Of a DNA stretch of 64,000 nt, positions 10,423-19,725 are shown piece after piece (the first letter of the stretch is position 1; every line of letters begins with the position of its first letter). The position numbers were made by a program, and so were the translations under genes. The DNA is taken from the NCBI RefSeq assembly GCF_002252665.1, contig NZ_NQKZ01000004.1, forward strand, positions 62,001-126,000. Direction: 5' to 3'. Origin of the DNA: Synechococcus sp. 8F6. GTDB taxonomy: Bacteria; Cyanobacteriota; Cyanobacteriia; PCC-6307; Cyanobiaceae. Under the pieces are notes generated by a model. The model was not told where the DNA came from. It did no database searches and saw only the letters and a list, made by a program, of their open reading frames with translations.

Positions 10423-11175
10423 CTACCGCATCACCATGCCGCCATCCACCTGCAGCACCTGGCCGGTGATGTAGGCGGCGGCAGGATCGGCGGCCAGGAA
10501 GCGCACAGCGCCGGCCACCTCGGCGGCGCTGCCCATCCGGCTCATGGGAATGGCGGCCAGGATCGGCTCCTTGTCGAGCTCGGCGGTCATGTCGCTTTCG
10601 ATGAAGCCGGGGGCCACCGCATTGACGGTGACGCCACGGGCGGCGAATTCAGCGGCGTTGCTGCGGGTGAGGCCGATCACACCGGCCTTGGCGGCGCTGT
10701 AGTTGGCCTGGCCGGGGTTGCCCATTAGGGCCACCACCGAGGTGATGTTGATGATGCGGCCGGTGCGGGCCTTGAGCATCGCGCGGCTGACGGCGCGGGT
10801 GCAGAGGAACACGCCGGTGAGGTTGAGGTCGATGACGCTCTGCCAGTCGGCTGTTTTCATCCGCATCAGCAGGCCATCGCGGGTGATGCCGGCGTTGTTG
10901 ACCAGCACATCGAGCCGGCCGGCCTTCTCGAGCACGGCCTTGACCATGGCGTCAACCTGCTCTTCGTCGGCAACGTTGGCCCGGTGGCTCCAGGCCTGGC
11001 CCCCGGCCGCAATGATTTCGGCCACCACGGCTTCGGCAGCCTCCGGCGAGCTGGCGTAGTTGACCACCACCTGGGCGCCGGCGGCAGCCAGTTCGAGGGC
11101 GATGGCGCGGCCGATGCCCCGGCTGGCGCCGGTCACGAGGGCCACTTGCGCGGCCAGGGGGGCAGAGCTCGTCAT
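10423..11175 (-). CDS. fabG: 3-oxoacyl-[acyl-carrier-protein] reductase
   Basis: NADPH-dependent short-chain dehydrogenase that reduces beta-ketoacyl-ACP in fatty-acid elongation. The 250 residues include the cofactor motif [12 protein letters not shown], the structural NNAG motif ([12 protein letters not shown]), catalytic Ser in [19 protein letters not shown] with the catalytic Tyr and Lys, and the C-terminal [14 protein letters not shown] prefer the ATG at 11175 ([10 protein letters not shown]); an ATG 15 bp further upstream is possible. It stands 56 bp after a GT9-like gene on the same strand. Confidence 0.95.
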   Translation of the reverse strand: MTSSAPLAAQVALVTGASRGIGRAIALELAAAGAQVVVNYASSPEAAEAVVAEIIAAGGQAWSHRANVADEEQVDAMVKAVLEKAGRLDVLVNNAGITRDGLLMRMKTADWQSVIDLNLTGVFLCTRAVSRAMLKARTGRIINITSVVALMGNPGQANYSAAKAGVIGLTRSNAAEFAARGVTVNAVAPGFIESDMTAELDKEPILAAIPMSRMGSAAEVAGAVRFLAADPAAAYITGQVLQVDGGMVMR

Positions 11176-11231
11176 CACGGCGCAAGGCATCCAGTGGCGC
11201 CGATCGTATGGCCCGGCTACTCCAGCTCCGG

Positions 11232-12077
11232 CTACCCCAGCCCCAGGGCCGCCAGCACGTCGGCTGCGCTCAGTTGCTCCAGGGAGCCGCTGGCACCCAG
11301 CCCCTGCACGCCGCCACGGTTGGGCAGGCTGGAGGCCTCCCGGCCTAAGGCCACCAGAGGCAGGCCGAGCAACAGGGCCAGTTCGATGGCGACTGAATCA
11401 CTGGCCAGCACCACATCGGCGCTGGCGATCTGGGCGGCCCGCTGGCGCAAGGGCTTGGCCCCCTCGCCCCGCAGAGCGGGCACGGCCCGCAGGTTGGGCA
11501 GCTTGGCCTGGATGGCAGCGGGTAGGGCTTGCCATTGGGAGGAGGGCCAGTCGCCGGCGCTCCCGGAGGGGGCCAACAGCAGGGCCGGGCCGTCCCCGGC
11601 GGGCAGGGCGGCAGCAGCAGCCTCCAGATCGCTGGGGGCCACCGGCAATCGGAAGGCGTTGGCATCAAGCTCTACGCCGATCGGCCGCAGGAAGGCCTCC
11701 AGGGCCTGGTTGGGCCAGCCGCCCGCCCCAGGGCTGATCCGTTCGGTGGTGGAGAACCCGCCGGTAGCCACCCGGGTAGGGATGTGGCTCATCGACAGCA
11801 TCAGGTCCATCTGGCGGCTGGGCGCCAGGTTGAGGCACACCTGGAAATCGGGCTCCCGCACGGTGCCAAGCAGGTTGGCCCAGTCGGCCAGGGTGGCCTG
11901 GTCGTAGGCGAAGGGAAGGGCGCGGCTGACGGCGGGGTGCAGGCTCCAGAGGGGCACAGCAGCGACCGGACAAACCACCTGCACCTCAGCCTTGAGCTGC
12001 TCGGCCACCGCCGCCACGGCGGCAAAGCTCTGCAGCTGTTGGCTGCTGCCGCCCGGAATCAGAAACAGGGCGCGCAT
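11232..12077 (-). CDS. Glycosyltransferase family 9-like protein
   Basis: A 281-residue protein resembling ADP-heptose:LPS heptosyltransferases (GT9). It starts [17 protein letters not shown], has a central [20 protein letters not shown] segment like the nucleotide-sugar region, and a C-terminal [26 protein letters not shown] motif typical of the donor-binding domain. It would act at the cytoplasmic face in outer envelope glycan synthesis. It is divergent from ispD with a 71-bp spacer and precedes fabG. The acceptor is unknown, and some family members of this size are not proven enzymes. Confidence 0.75.
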   Translation of the reverse strand: MRALFLIPGGSSQQLQSFAAVAAVAEQLKAEVQVVCPVAAVPLWSLHPAVSRALPFAYDQATLADWANLLGTVREPDFQVCLNLAPSRQMDLMLSMSHIPTRVATGGFSTTERISPGAGGWPNQALEAFLRPIGVELDANAFRLPVAPSDLEAAAAALPAGDGPALLLAPSGSAGDWPSSQWQALPAAIQAKLPNLRAVPALRGEGAKPLRQRAAQIASADVVLASDSVAIELALLLGLPLVALGREASSLPNRGGVQGLGASGSLEQLSAADVLAALGLG

Positions 12078-12135
12078 CGAAAAGGCACGGTTCGGCGGCC
12101 TGATTGTATGGATCGGATTCGGATTGGCCTGATTC

Positions 12136-12142
12136 GAGGGAG
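12136..12142 (+). promoter_or_regulatory. Ribosome binding site deciding the ispD start
   Basis: GAGGGAG lies 6 bases before the GTG at 12149. It supports that GTG over the in-frame TTG at 12143 and over an ATG at 12104, which would add 15 residues of no recognisable type. Confidence 0.7.
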
Positions 12143-12148
12143 TTGCTT

Positions 12149-12829
12149 GTGCATTTGCTGATCGCCGCCGCCGGCAGTGGCCGCCGCATGGGGGCCGAGG
12201 GCAACAAGTTGTTGCTGCCGGTGGCCGGCCGGCCCGTGCTCGCCTGGACCCTGGAGGCGGCCCTGGCCTGTCCGGCGATCCACTGGATCGGCATCGTCGG
12301 CCAGCCGGTGGATGCGGAGGCGATCGCCGCGATCGTGGCGGGCGTGCGCCCCGACCGGCCGGTGGAGTGGATTCTTGGTGGCGAGACCCGTCAGGACTCG
12401 GTGCGCTGCGGGCTGGCCGCCCTGCCGACCGATGCCGAAGGGGTGCTGATCCACGACGGCGCCCGCTGCCTGGTGGAGCCCGACCTGCTGGCGCGCTGTG
12501 CCGCCGCCGTGCTCCAGGGCGCGGCTGTGATCGCGGCTACCCCCGTGACCGACACGATCAAGCAGGTGGATGGGGCGGGCACCATCACCGCCACCCCGGA
12601 TCGCCGTGCGCTCTGGGCCGCCCAGACCCCCCAGGGGTTTCCCGTGGCCCAGCTGCGGAATGCCCACGCCACCGCCATCGCCGAAGGCTGGAGCGTCACC
12701 GACGATGCGGCCCTGTTTGAACGGCTGGGCCTGCCGGTGCAGGTGCTGGAGGCGCCCCCCTCCAACATCAAGCTCACCACCCCTTTCGATCTCACCGTGG
12801 CGGCGGCCGTGCTGGCGGCTCGGTGCTGA
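12149..12829 (+). CDS. ispD: 2-C-methyl-D-erythritol 4-phosphate cytidylyltransferase
   Basis: Third enzyme of the MEP isoprenoid pathway; joins CTP and MEP to CDP-ME. The 226-residue product starts (GTG) [14 protein letters not shown], with the glycine-rich nucleotide-binding loop and the conserved Lys in [15 protein letters not shown]. Later motifs are [25 protein letters not shown] and TDDAALFE. The start is set by the upstream GAGGGAG. It supplies precursors for the carotenoid, chlorophyll-phytol and quinone side chains made by other genes of the window such as crtL and ubiA. It converges with the LD-carboxypeptidase gene. Confidence 0.96.
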   Translation: MHLLIAAAGSGRRMGAEGNKLLLPVAGRPVLAWTLEAALACPAIHWIGIVGQPVDAEAIAAIVAGVRPDRPVEWILGGETRQDSVRCGLAALPTDAEGVLIHDGARCLVEPDLLARCAAAVLQGAAVIAATPVTDTIKQVDGAGTITATPDRRALWAAQTPQGFPVAQLRNAHATAIAEGWSVTDDAALFERLGLPVQVLEAPPSNIKLTTPFDLTVAAAVLAARC

Positions 12830-12833
12830 AGGG

Positions 12834-13811
12834 CTAGGTCGGCGGAATGTGCAGCCGGCCGCTGCCAGCATCCAGCCGCGCCCAGGTCCCCAGGGGCAGG
12901 GCTGCATTGCCGACCCCATGACCCACGGGCAGGTTGCTCACCACGGGAATGCCGAGATCGGCGGTGCGCTCCCGCAGCACCTGCTCGAGGCTGAAGCGAT
13001 CCGGCTGTGTTTCACAGGCTGTTTCACAAACCGAATCCGGCGGTTGGGGACTGGTTTCGTCGGTGGGCCTCGCGTCAGCAGCCACCACGTCGTCGCAGTC
13101 GGTGAACTGGCCAAGGCCGATGCCGGCCAGCTGCTGCAGGGCGCCGCTGAGGCGCCAGTGGGTGAGCATCCGCTCGATGCGGTAGGGGGCTTCGCTCACG
13201 TCTTCGAGCACCAGGATCGCGCCGCGTAGATCGGGCAGGTGGGGGGTGCCGAGCAGGTGGGTGGCCACGGTGAGATTGCCGGCCAGCAGCGGGCCTTCGG
13301 CCTGGCCGCCACACCAGCCCTCGCCGTGGAGATCGGCCAGGGACTCGCCGAACAGCAGGGCCCGCAGCCGCTCCTGGCTCCAGGCCGGCTCGGCCGCCAG
13401 GGTGGTTACCAGGGGCCCGTGGATGGCGCCGCCCTGGCCCTGGGCCAGCTGGGCCCAGAGCAGGGAGGTGACGTCGGAGAAGCCCAGCAGCCAGCGGGGC
13501 GGTAGGTCCAGGGGCTGCTCCAGCAGTCGGGCCGCCCCCCAGCCGCCGCGCACGCAGGCCAGCAGCTCCGCCCCCCGCCGGGCCGCCGCCTCCAGGTCGC
13601 CGCGCCGTTCCGGGTCGCGGCCGGCCAGGTAGCCCCACTGGCGCCCGTGCAGCGGGTTCCGCTCCACCTGCAGCCCCCAGCCCTCGAGCACGGCAATGCC
13701 GGCCTGCAGCCGCGCCAGGGCGTCGTCGCCCAGCAGGGCTGAGCTGGCCGCCACCAGCTGCACCCGATCGCCGTGCTGGAGCGGCGCCGGCTGGTGCATG
13801 GCCACGCTCAT
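12834..13811 (-). CDS. Muramoyltetrapeptide LD-carboxypeptidase (peptidase S66)
   Basis: Cytoplasmic serine peptidase of the LdcA/S66 family that trims the terminal D-Ala of recycled murein tetrapeptides. The 325 residues carry the nucleophile in GFSDVTSLLW (S112), a conserved Glu in VLEDVSEAPY (E203) and the His in LPVGHGVGNAALPLG (H298). The ATG at 13811 overlaps the ubiA stop (ATGA). Residues about 245-270 form a polar insertion with CETACETQ, encoded by a near-duplicated 12-bp unit, between the last Glu and His motifs; it looks like a tolerated loop expansion. Confidence 0.9.
   Translation of the reverse strand: MSVAMHQPAPLQHGDRVQLVAASSALLGDDALARLQAGIAVLEGWGLQVERNPLHGRQWGYLAGRDPERRGDLEAAARRGAELLACVRGGWGAARLLEQPLDLPPRWLLGFSDVTSLLWAQLAQGQGGAIHGPLVTTLAAEPAWSQERLRALLFGESLADLHGEGWCGGQAEGPLLAGNLTVATHLLGTPHLPDLRGAILVLEDVSEAPYRIERMLTHWRLSGALQQLAGIGLGQFTDCDDVVAADARPTDETSPQPPDSVCETACETQPDRFSLEQVLRERTADLGIPVVSNLPVGHGVGNAALPLGTWARLDAGSGRLHIPPT
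13004..13029. repeat. 12-bp duplication with TGTTTCAC inside the S66 peptidase gene
   Basis: TGTTTCAC occurs twice, 12 bases apart, and encodes the CETACET stretch on the minus strand. The same octamer TGTTTCAC or its complement GTGAAACA also occurs near 44700 in the DUF3370 gene, and the near-match GTTTCACG/CGTGAAAC forms a hairpin at 25828. Confidence 0.5.
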
Positions 13812-14743
13812 GGCAGCTGCCCCAGCACCAGGGCCAGCAACAGCAGCCCGCCGAGCTGTACCTGGCGGCTGAAGTGACGGCCGTAGGCCGAGCGGGGCAA
13901 CGCGGGGCGACGCAGCAGGGCGGCTTCGCGCTGCATGCCGAAGGCCGCCAGCAGCCAGAGGGGCCAGACGATCCAGCCACTGCCCTGCAGCCCGATGCCC
14001 TGCAGCCCGACACCCTGCAGCCCAGCGGCCAGCGCCAGGGCGGCGGCGGCCAGGCCATAGCTCACCGCCACCGCCAGGGGAGCCTGCGGCCCGAGGCTGA
14101 GGGCGCTGCTGCGCACGCCGATGGCCCGGTCGTCGTCGCGGTCGGCCATGGCGTACACGGTGTCGAAGCCGAAGGTCCACAGCAGGGTGGCCAGCCACAC
14201 CAGGGCCAGAGGCCAACCGCCCGCTAGGGAACCCGTGCGGGCCGCCCAGGGGATCAGGACGGCAAAGCCCCAGCAGAGGGCAAGCACCAGCTGGGGATAC
14301 CCAAACCAGCGCTTGGCCGAGGGGTAGAGCAGCACCGGCGGCAGCGCCGCCAGCGCCAGCAGCAGGCAGAGGCTGCGGCCGCTAGCCGGCAGACCCAGCA
14401 TCAGCACCAGCAGCACCGTCAGGGCCACCACCAGGGCGAGCAGCAGCAGCGCCAAGGCCTCCCGCACCCCCACCCGGCCATCGGCCAGAGGGCGGTTGCG
14501 GGTGCGCTCCACCAGGGGGTCGATGCGGCGGTCCCAGAGGTCGTTGGCGATGCAGCCGGCGGCGCTCACCGCCAGCCCCCCCAGCACGATCAGCCCCACC
14601 AGCAGCGGCGCCGGTGGGGCGTTGGGGGTAAGCCAGAGGCTCCAGCCTGCGGGGATCAACAAAATCAGGCGGCCACTCGGCTTGTGCCAGCGCACCAGCT
14701 CCAGCCAGGCCCCCAGCCTGGTGCCGCTTGCGGAGTTGGCCAT
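13808..14743 (-). CDS. ubiA: 4-hydroxybenzoate polyprenyltransferase (UbiA type)
   Basis: Membrane prenyltransferase that attaches a polyprenyl tail to 4-hydroxybenzoate; in cyanobacteria this leads to plastoquinone. The 311 residues carry the first acidic motif NDLWDRRIDPLVERTRNRPL (about 65-85) and the second, DRDDDRAIGVRSSALSLG (about 190). ATG at 14743 gives MANSASGTRLG. Near the C-terminus a 15-bp DNA repeat encodes LQGVGLQGIGLQGSG between two membrane segments, an expansion I would not expect in the family. It is divergent from ppx, and its stop overlaps the LD-carboxypeptidase start. Confidence 0.93.
   Translation of the reverse strand: MANSASGTRLGAWLELVRWHKPSGRLILLIPAGWSLWLTPNAPPAPLLVGLIVLGGLAVSAAGCIANDLWDRRIDPLVERTRNRPLADGRVGVREALALLLLALVVALTVLLVLMLGLPASGRSLCLLLALAALPPVLLYPSAKRWFGYPQLVLALCWGFAVLIPWAARTGSLAGGWPLALVWLATLLWTFGFDTVYAMADRDDDRAIGVRSSALSLGPQAPLAVAVSYGLAAAALALAAGLQGVGLQGIGLQGSGWIVWPLWLLAAFGMQREAALLRRPALPRSAYGRHFSRQVQLGGLLLLALVLGQLP
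13983..14024 (-). repeat. Three-copy 15-bp tandem repeat in ubiA
   Basis: On the plus strand CCCTGCAGCCCGATG, CCCTGCAGCCCGACA and CCCTGCAGCCC follow one another without gaps. In the minus-strand gene they encode LQGxG units in a loop between membrane segments. The period is a multiple of three, so copy-number change keeps the frame. Confidence 0.8.
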
Positions 14744-14791
14744 GCCCCATTTCCGTTGCGAGGCACCCTAGTTGTGCCGGCAGAGGGGGCC

Positions 14792-16444
14792 ATGGGTGGC
14801 AAAGTGGCGCCCCTGCGGCTGCTGCCGAACCCCATGGTTCAGGCCCCCAACCTCAAGCAAGCCGGGCGTCGCCGGGTGGCCGCCATCGATATCGGCACCA
14901 ATTCGATCCACCTGCTCGTGGCGGAGGTGGATCCGGAGCTGTGCAGCTTCAGCGTGGTGCTGGCCGAAAAAGCCACCACCCGGCTCGGGGAGCGCGACCC
15001 CCACACCGGCGACCTCAGTGCCGAGTCGATCGAGCGCGCCTTTCGCACCTTGCGCCACGATCGCGACCTGGCCCTGAGCCATGGCGTCGAGCAGATCGTT
15101 ACGGCGGCCACCAGCGCCGTGCGGGAGGCCCCCAACGGCCGCGACTTCCTGCTGGCGCTTCAGGAGCAGCTGGGGCTGGAGGTGGATCTGGTCAGCGGCC
15201 CGGAGGAGGCTCGGCTGATCTACCTGGGGGTGCTCTCGGGCATGGCCTTCGGCAACCAGCCCCACCTGATCATCGACATCGGCGGCGGCTCCACCGAACT
15301 GGTCCTGGCCGACGGCCGGGATGCCCGCAGCCTCAGCAGCACCAGGATTGGGGCGGTGCGGCTGCAGCGGGAGTTCTGCCAACAAGACCCCCTATCAGCA
15401 GACCGACGCTCCTTTCTGCAGGCCTACATCCAGGGCGCTCTCGATCCGGCCGTGGCGGAGGTGAAGGCGGCCCTGCAGCGCGGTGAGCAACCGTTGATGG
15501 TGGGCACCAGTGGCACGGCCATGGCCCTGGCGGCTCTGGCGGCATCGGAGGATCCCAAGCCGCCGCTGAAGCTGCAGGGCTACCGGCTCAGCCGTGAGCG
15601 CATCGACCAGCTCACCGCTCGGTTGTTGGCGATGTCGCCGGAGCAACGCCGCGCCCTGCCCGCCATCAACGACCGGCGGGCCGAGATCATCGTGCCTGGA
15701 GCCATGATCCTGCAGACGGCGATGGCCATGCTCCAGGTGCGGGAGCTGGTGGTGTGTGATCGGGCCCTGCGGGAGGGTCTGATCGTCGACTGGATGCTGC
15801 GCAATGGGCTGCTGGGGGATCGCTTTTCATTCCAGAGCACGATCCGGGAGCGCACGGTGCTGCATCTGGCCCAGCGCTTCGGTGTGGACCGGGCCAGGGC
15901 CGATCGGGTGGCGGCCCATGCCCTCAGCCTTTACGACCAGTCCCGCGGCCTGTTGCACCACGACGACGGCCCGGGTCGGGAGTTGCTGTGGGCTGCCGCC
16001 CAGCTGCACACCTGCGGCAAAAGCATCAACATTTCCGCCTATCACAAGCACAGCTGGTATCTGATCCGCCACGGTGAGCTCCTTGGCTATTCCGAGGCGG
16101 AGCACCTGATGGTGGCGGCCATTGGTCGTTACCACCGCCGCAGCCTGCCGAAGAAGCGCCATGAGTCGTGGCAGCTGATCGAAGACCGCGACCAGCGCCG
16201 CACGGTGACGTCGATGGCGTTGCTGCTGCGCCTGGCTGCCGCTCTGGATCGTCGCCCTGCCGCGGTGATCGGAGCGCTGCAGGTGCTGCCCCTCGCTGGC
16301 GCCGTGAGCATCGGCCTCGAGCCACTGGTGGCAGCCCCGGGCGAGCAGCCGGTGGATCTGAGCCTGGAGCGCTGGAGCTTGCGCTCCTGCGTCGATGTGG
16401 TGCAGGAGGCCTGCGGGCTCGACCTCAGGGTGCCGGAGCCTTGA
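14792..16444 (+). CDS. ppx: Exopolyphosphatase / pppGpp phosphohydrolase (Ppx/GppA)
   Basis: Hydrolyses the terminal phosphate of polyphosphate and possibly pppGpp. An N-terminal ASKHA ATPase-fold domain has the phosphate loop DIGTNSIHLLVAEV (about 33) and IDIGGGSTELVLADG (about 165). The C-terminal half carries an HD-type helical domain (LHTCGKSINISAYHKHSWYL). Start choice: ATG 14792 has AGAGGGGG upstream and gives 550 residues; ATG 14834, without a visible ribosome site, would give 536. It is divergent from ubiA and overlaps the convergent RodZ-like gene by 20 bp. Confidence 0.93.
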   Translation: MGGKVAPLRLLPNPMVQAPNLKQAGRRRVAAIDIGTNSIHLLVAEVDPELCSFSVVLAEKATTRLGERDPHTGDLSAESIERAFRTLRHDRDLALSHGVEQIVTAATSAVREAPNGRDFLLALQEQLGLEVDLVSGPEEARLIYLGVLSGMAFGNQPHLIIDIGGGSTELVLADGRDARSLSSTRIGAVRLQREFCQQDPLSADRRSFLQAYIQGALDPAVAEVKAALQRGEQPLMVGTSGTAMALAALAASEDPKPPLKLQGYRLSRERIDQLTARLLAMSPEQRRALPAINDRRAEIIVPGAMILQTAMAMLQVRELVVCDRALREGLIVDWMLRNGLLGDRFSFQSTIRERTVLHLAQRFGVDRARADRVAAHALSLYDQSRGLLHHDDGPGRELLWAAAQLHTCGKSINISAYHKHSWYLIRHGELLGYSEAEHLMVAAIGRYHRRSLPKKRHESWQLIEDRDQRRTVTSMALLLRLAAALDRRPAAVIGALQVLPLAGAVSIGLEPLVAAPGEQPVDLSLERWSLRSCVDVVQEACGLDLRVPEP

Positions 16445-17225
16445 ACTGCTGCCAGCGCACCTGATCGATCCGGCCTAGGGGATTGGCCGGTCCGCTGCCC
16501 AGCTGGGCCTTCACCAGGTCGGGCCGTCCGGCCAGCACGCTCAGCCCGCCGCCGAGGGGGAAGCGCCGCTCGCCTTCGAAGGTGCCTCGGAACAGGCTCT
16601 CGCCACCCTGCTGCTTCACCTCCAGCCAGCTGGGCTGGCTGCTGATCAGCAGCAGCTCAGAGCTGCTTGGGGTTTCTGGAGCTGAGACTTGCGGTGCAGT
16701 GGCTTGCGGTGCAGTGGTTTGTGGTGGGGCTGATTGTGGTGCGTTGGCCGGTTCCGGTTCGGCTGGACGGGACGCCTGAAGGCGCTGCCACTGCTGCCAG
16801 CCCGCTGTGCCACCGGCGCCCAGGGCCGCCACAAGCCAAGCGGCCAGGGCCAGTCGACCGACGGCCTGGACGGGCGACGGCCGACCGGCTCCAGGGGCCT
16901 CTCCCCGAGGTGCGAGTTCGGCCACCTTCACCGGCCTGGGTTGGAACCCGCCGCTCTCCCGCAGGGTCTGCAGGGGGGCGTCAACGTTGATGGCCAGGGT
17001 GTTGGCCACCCGGCGGGCCTGGGCGATCACGAACACAGGCTCGGGGAGCCGGTCGGCATCGCCATCTTCCAGGGCTTGCAGCTGTTCTTGGCCCATGTTG
17101 AGCCGTTGGGCCAGCTCGGCGATCGCGAGCCCCTGCCCCTCACGGCCTTGGCGCAGTGCTTGGCCTAGGGCCTGCAGGGCAGCGATGGGCTCGTGGCGAG
17201 AGGAGTCAGACGCCAAATGGGTCAA
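16425..17225 (-). CDS. RodZ-like protein (helix-turn-helix, membrane segment, DUF4115)
   Basis: Likely homologue of RodZ, the membrane protein that links MreB to the cell-wall machinery. Residues 15-85 form a Cro/CI-like helix-turn-helix (LGQALRQGREGQGLAIAELA, then LNMGQEQLQALEDGD). A membrane segment follows at about 125-145, then a proline/alanine linker with QTTAPQATAPQVSAPE, then a periplasmic DUF4115-like domain (SQPSWLEVKQQGGESLFRG). The linker holds a duplicated 15-bp unit. The apparent start is TTG at 17225; another TTG lies 9 bp downstream and neither has a clear ribosome site. 266 residues. Confidence 0.82.
   Translation of the reverse strand: MTHLASDSSRHEPIAALQALGQALRQGREGQGLAIAELAQRLNMGQEQLQALEDGDADRLPEPVFVIAQARRVANTLAINVDAPLQTLRESGGFQPRPVKVAELAPRGEAPGAGRPSPVQAVGRLALAAWLVAALGAGGTAGWQQWQRLQASRPAEPEPANAPQSAPPQTTAPQATAPQVSAPETPSSSELLLISSQPSWLEVKQQGGESLFRGTFEGERRFPLGGGLSVLAGRPDLVKAQLGSGPANPLGRIDQVRWQQFKAPAP
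16688..16717 (-). repeat. Exact 15-bp tandem duplication in the RodZ-like linker
   Basis: CTTGCGGTGCAGTGG occurs twice back to back on the plus strand and encodes the ATAPQ-type units of the periplasmic linker. Identity between the copies suggests a recent event. Confidence 0.85.
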
Positions 17226-17349
17226 GCCGGATACAAATCTGAATTATTCTGCCGAGTCGAGCTGGGCGCGCAAGCAGTTGATGCGGGCGCGCCAGAGCTT
17301 GGTCGGGGGGCTTTGCCGGAGGGGCTTGGGCCCGAATTACCAGGTCAAA

Positions 17350-17421
<72 letters not shown>

Positions 17422-17490
17422 GCACACACAGAGCTTAAAACACCACCGGCACCTCATCGGCGAGCATGGGTTCAGAACCAGCCGTCTCGC

Positions 17491-18975
17491 GTGAGCGCCA
17501 CCCCCATCTCTACCCCGGCTCCTGCTGAACAGCCAGCCCCTGCGGCACAGGGGGAGGCAGACGTCGATGTGTTGATCGTGGGCGGTGGGGTGTGTGGCAC
17601 GGCCCTGCTGTTTGAGTTGGCTCGCTACACCGATGTGGAGCGGATCCTGCTGGTGGAGCGCTACGACCAACTGGCCCGGGTGAATTCCAAGGCCACCAAC
17701 AACAGCCAGACGATCCACTGCGGTGACATCGAGACCAACTACACCCTCGAGAAGGCGGTGAAGGTCAAGCGCACCGCCGAGATGATCGTGCACTACGCCG
17801 AGCTGCTCGATCCGGCCACCCGCGAGCGCTGTGTGTTTCGTACCCCGAAGATGGTGCTGGGCGTGGGCGAGACGGAATGCGCCTTCCTGCGGGAGCGCTT
17901 TGCGCGCTTTTCGCCCCACTTCCCGGCGATGGAATTGCTCGACAAGGAGCAGATTGCGGCGTGGGAGCCCCAGGTGGGTTTGGTGGACGGTGCGCTGCGG
18001 CCGGAGGAGCTTGTGGCGATCGGCATCCGTCGCACCTACACCGCCGTCGATTACGAGGAGCTCTCGGCCTCGTTTGTGGCCCAGGCCAAGAAGGGCGTGG
18101 CCGGCAGCTCGCGCCAGCTCACGGTGCAGCTCGGCACCAGCGTGGGCACGATCACCGCTGAGGGCGACGGCTATCGGGTGGAGCTGGCCCCCACCCCCGG
18201 CTGCGTCAGTGCCGCCGGGGAGGCTCCGCGCAGCCTGCGGGCCCGGCACGTGGTGGTGAATGCCGGCGCCCACAGCTTGCTGATGGCCCAGCGGATGGGC
18301 TACGGCCTGGAGTATTCCTGCCTGCCGGTGGCGGGCAGCTTCTACTTCACGCCCGACCTGCTTCAGGGCAAGGTGTACACGGTGCAGAACGACAAGCTGC
18401 CCTTCGCCGCCATCCACGGCGACCCCGACGTGCGAGCCCCCGGCAAGACCCGCTTCGGACCCACGGCCCTGCTGCTGCCGCTGCTGGAGCGCTACAAGCC
18501 GGCGTCGTTCTGGGAGTTTCTGCAGGTGCTGCGGCTGGATTGGGCCGTGCTGGCGGTGTTCTGGCAGCTGTTTCGCATCGCCGACATCCGCAACTACATC
18601 TTCAAGAATCTGCTGTTTGAGGTGCCCTGGCTGCGGCGGCGCCTGTTTCTGGCTGATGCCCGCAAGATCGTGCCCGGCATGCAGCTCAGTGATCTCACCT
18701 TTGCCGAGGGCTATGGCGGCGTGCGGCCTCAGTTGATCGACAAGATCAACCGCAAGCTGATGCTGGGTGAGGCCAGCATCCCCGCCCGGCCGGGCCTGGT
18801 GTTCAACGTCACCCCGTCACCAGGGGGCACCTGCTGCCTTGGCAATGCCGCCCGCGATGTGGAGGCGATCGCCGAGCGGCTGGGCTGCAGGTTTGATCGC
18901 GAGCGGTTGGCCCAGGAGCTCTATGGAGAGAACGCCTTAGGCGCCGCCGCGGAACAGGTGGTTGTGGCTGGCTGA
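17491..18975 (+). CDS. mqo: Malate:quinone oxidoreductase
   Basis: FAD-dependent membrane-associated enzyme that oxidises malate and passes electrons to the quinone pool. The 494 residues start (GTG) SATPISTPAP, and the FAD Rossmann motif VLIVGGGVCGTALLFELARY is near residue 28. The family hallmark after it, SKATNNSQTIHCGDIETNYT, is present, as is a C-terminal VTPSPGGTCCLGNA region. It can feed the same quinone pool as the oxidase genes at the left of the window. Its 3' end overlaps cobM (convergent) by 39 bp. Related FAD enzymes exist, but the motif set favours Mqo. Confidence 0.88.
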   Translation: MSATPISTPAPAEQPAPAAQGEADVDVLIVGGGVCGTALLFELARYTDVERILLVERYDQLARVNSKATNNSQTIHCGDIETNYTLEKAVKVKRTAEMIVHYAELLDPATRERCVFRTPKMVLGVGETECAFLRERFARFSPHFPAMELLDKEQIAAWEPQVGLVDGALRPEELVAIGIRRTYTAVDYEELSASFVAQAKKGVAGSSRQLTVQLGTSVGTITAEGDGYRVELAPTPGCVSAAGEAPRSLRARHVVVNAGAHSLLMAQRMGYGLEYSCLPVAGSFYFTPDLLQGKVYTVQNDKLPFAAIHGDPDVRAPGKTRFGPTALLLPLLERYKPASFWEFLQVLRLDWAVLAVFWQLFRIADIRNYIFKNLLFEVPWLRRRLFLADARKIVPGMQLSDLTFAEGYGGVRPQLIDKINRKLMLGEASIPARPGLVFNVTPSPGGTCCLGNAARDVEAIAERLGCRFDRERLAQELYGENALGAAAEQVVVAG

Positions 18976-19725
18976 GTAGAGCTTGGAGCGGGCTTCTGCC
19001 GGCCCCGCCAGGGCCGGACTCACCACATAGAGGGTGGTGCGGATCAGCTGACGCTCCTGGCTCACCCGGGCCATCTCAGCCAGGGGCACCACCTGGATCC
19101 ACTCGTCGGGCCAGCTCACCCGGTAGGCAATCGCCACGGGCGTGTCGGCGGGGTAGTGGCGCAGCAGCTCGCTCTGCACCTCCTCCACGTGGCGGGCGCT
19201 CAGGTAGAGGCACAGGGAAGCCCGCAGGGCCGCCAGCCGCTCCAGGCTCTCGCGCTCCGGCACGCCGGTGCGGCCGCCGGCGCGGCCGAGCACGATCGTC
19301 TGCACCAGGCCGGGGATGGTGAGTTCGCTCTGCAGCGCCGAGGCGGCGGCCTGGTAGGCACTGAGGCCCGGCACCACCTCCACACCGATGCCGGCATCGG
19401 CCAAACGGCAGATCTGCTCGGCGATGGCGCCGTAGAGGCAGGGATCGCCGTCGTGAAGTCGCACCACGGTTTTGCCGGCGCGGGCCCGATCCAGCACCAC
19501 CTCCATCACCTGCTCCAGGGTGAGGGTGCTGGTACGCACCTGCTCACAGCCCTCGGGCGCCAGGGCCGCAACCTGGGGATTGACGAGGGAGTCGGTCCAC
19601 ACCAGCACCTCGGCCTGCTCCAGAACCTTGGCGGCGCGCAGGGTGAGCAGGTCGGGGGCGCCGGGGCCAGCCCCCACGATCCAAACAGGTTTGGAGCTCA
19701 GCTCAGCTGCATCGGTTGGGGTCAA
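18937..19725 (-). CDS. cobM: Precorrin-4 C11-methyltransferase
   Basis: SAM-dependent methyltransferase of cobalamin (or pseudocobalamin) ring synthesis. Motifs are [15 protein letters not shown] at the N-terminus, [29 protein letters not shown] and a [13 protein letters not shown] segment, in the order of the CobM/CbiF family. Start choice: a TTG at 19725 overlaps the lgt stop (TTGA) and has GGAG 7 bases upstream; a GTG at 19776 would give 279 residues but overlap lgt by 55 bp without a ribosome site. Convergent overlap with mqo. It is last in a petC-petA-lgt-cobM series. Confidence 0.9.
   Translation of the reverse strand: MTPTDAAELSSKPVWIVGAGPGAPDLLTLRAAKVLEQAEVLVWTDSLVNPQVAALAPEGCEQVRTSTLTLEQVMEVVLDRARAGKTVVRLHDGDPCLYGAIAEQICRLADAGIGVEVVPGLSAYQAAASALQSELTIPGLVQTIVLGRAGGRTGVPERESLERLAALRASLCLYLSARHVEEVQSELLRHYPADTPVAIAYRVSWPDEWIQVVPLAEMARVSQERQLIRTTLYVVSPALAGPAEARSKLYSASHNHLFRGGA

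Noticed and set aside
12834-14216. 460-codon frame joining the LD-carboxypeptidase with upstream sequence
   Set aside because: The upstream part is the ubiA gene read in another frame; ATG 13811 with an ATGA overlap is the sensible start.
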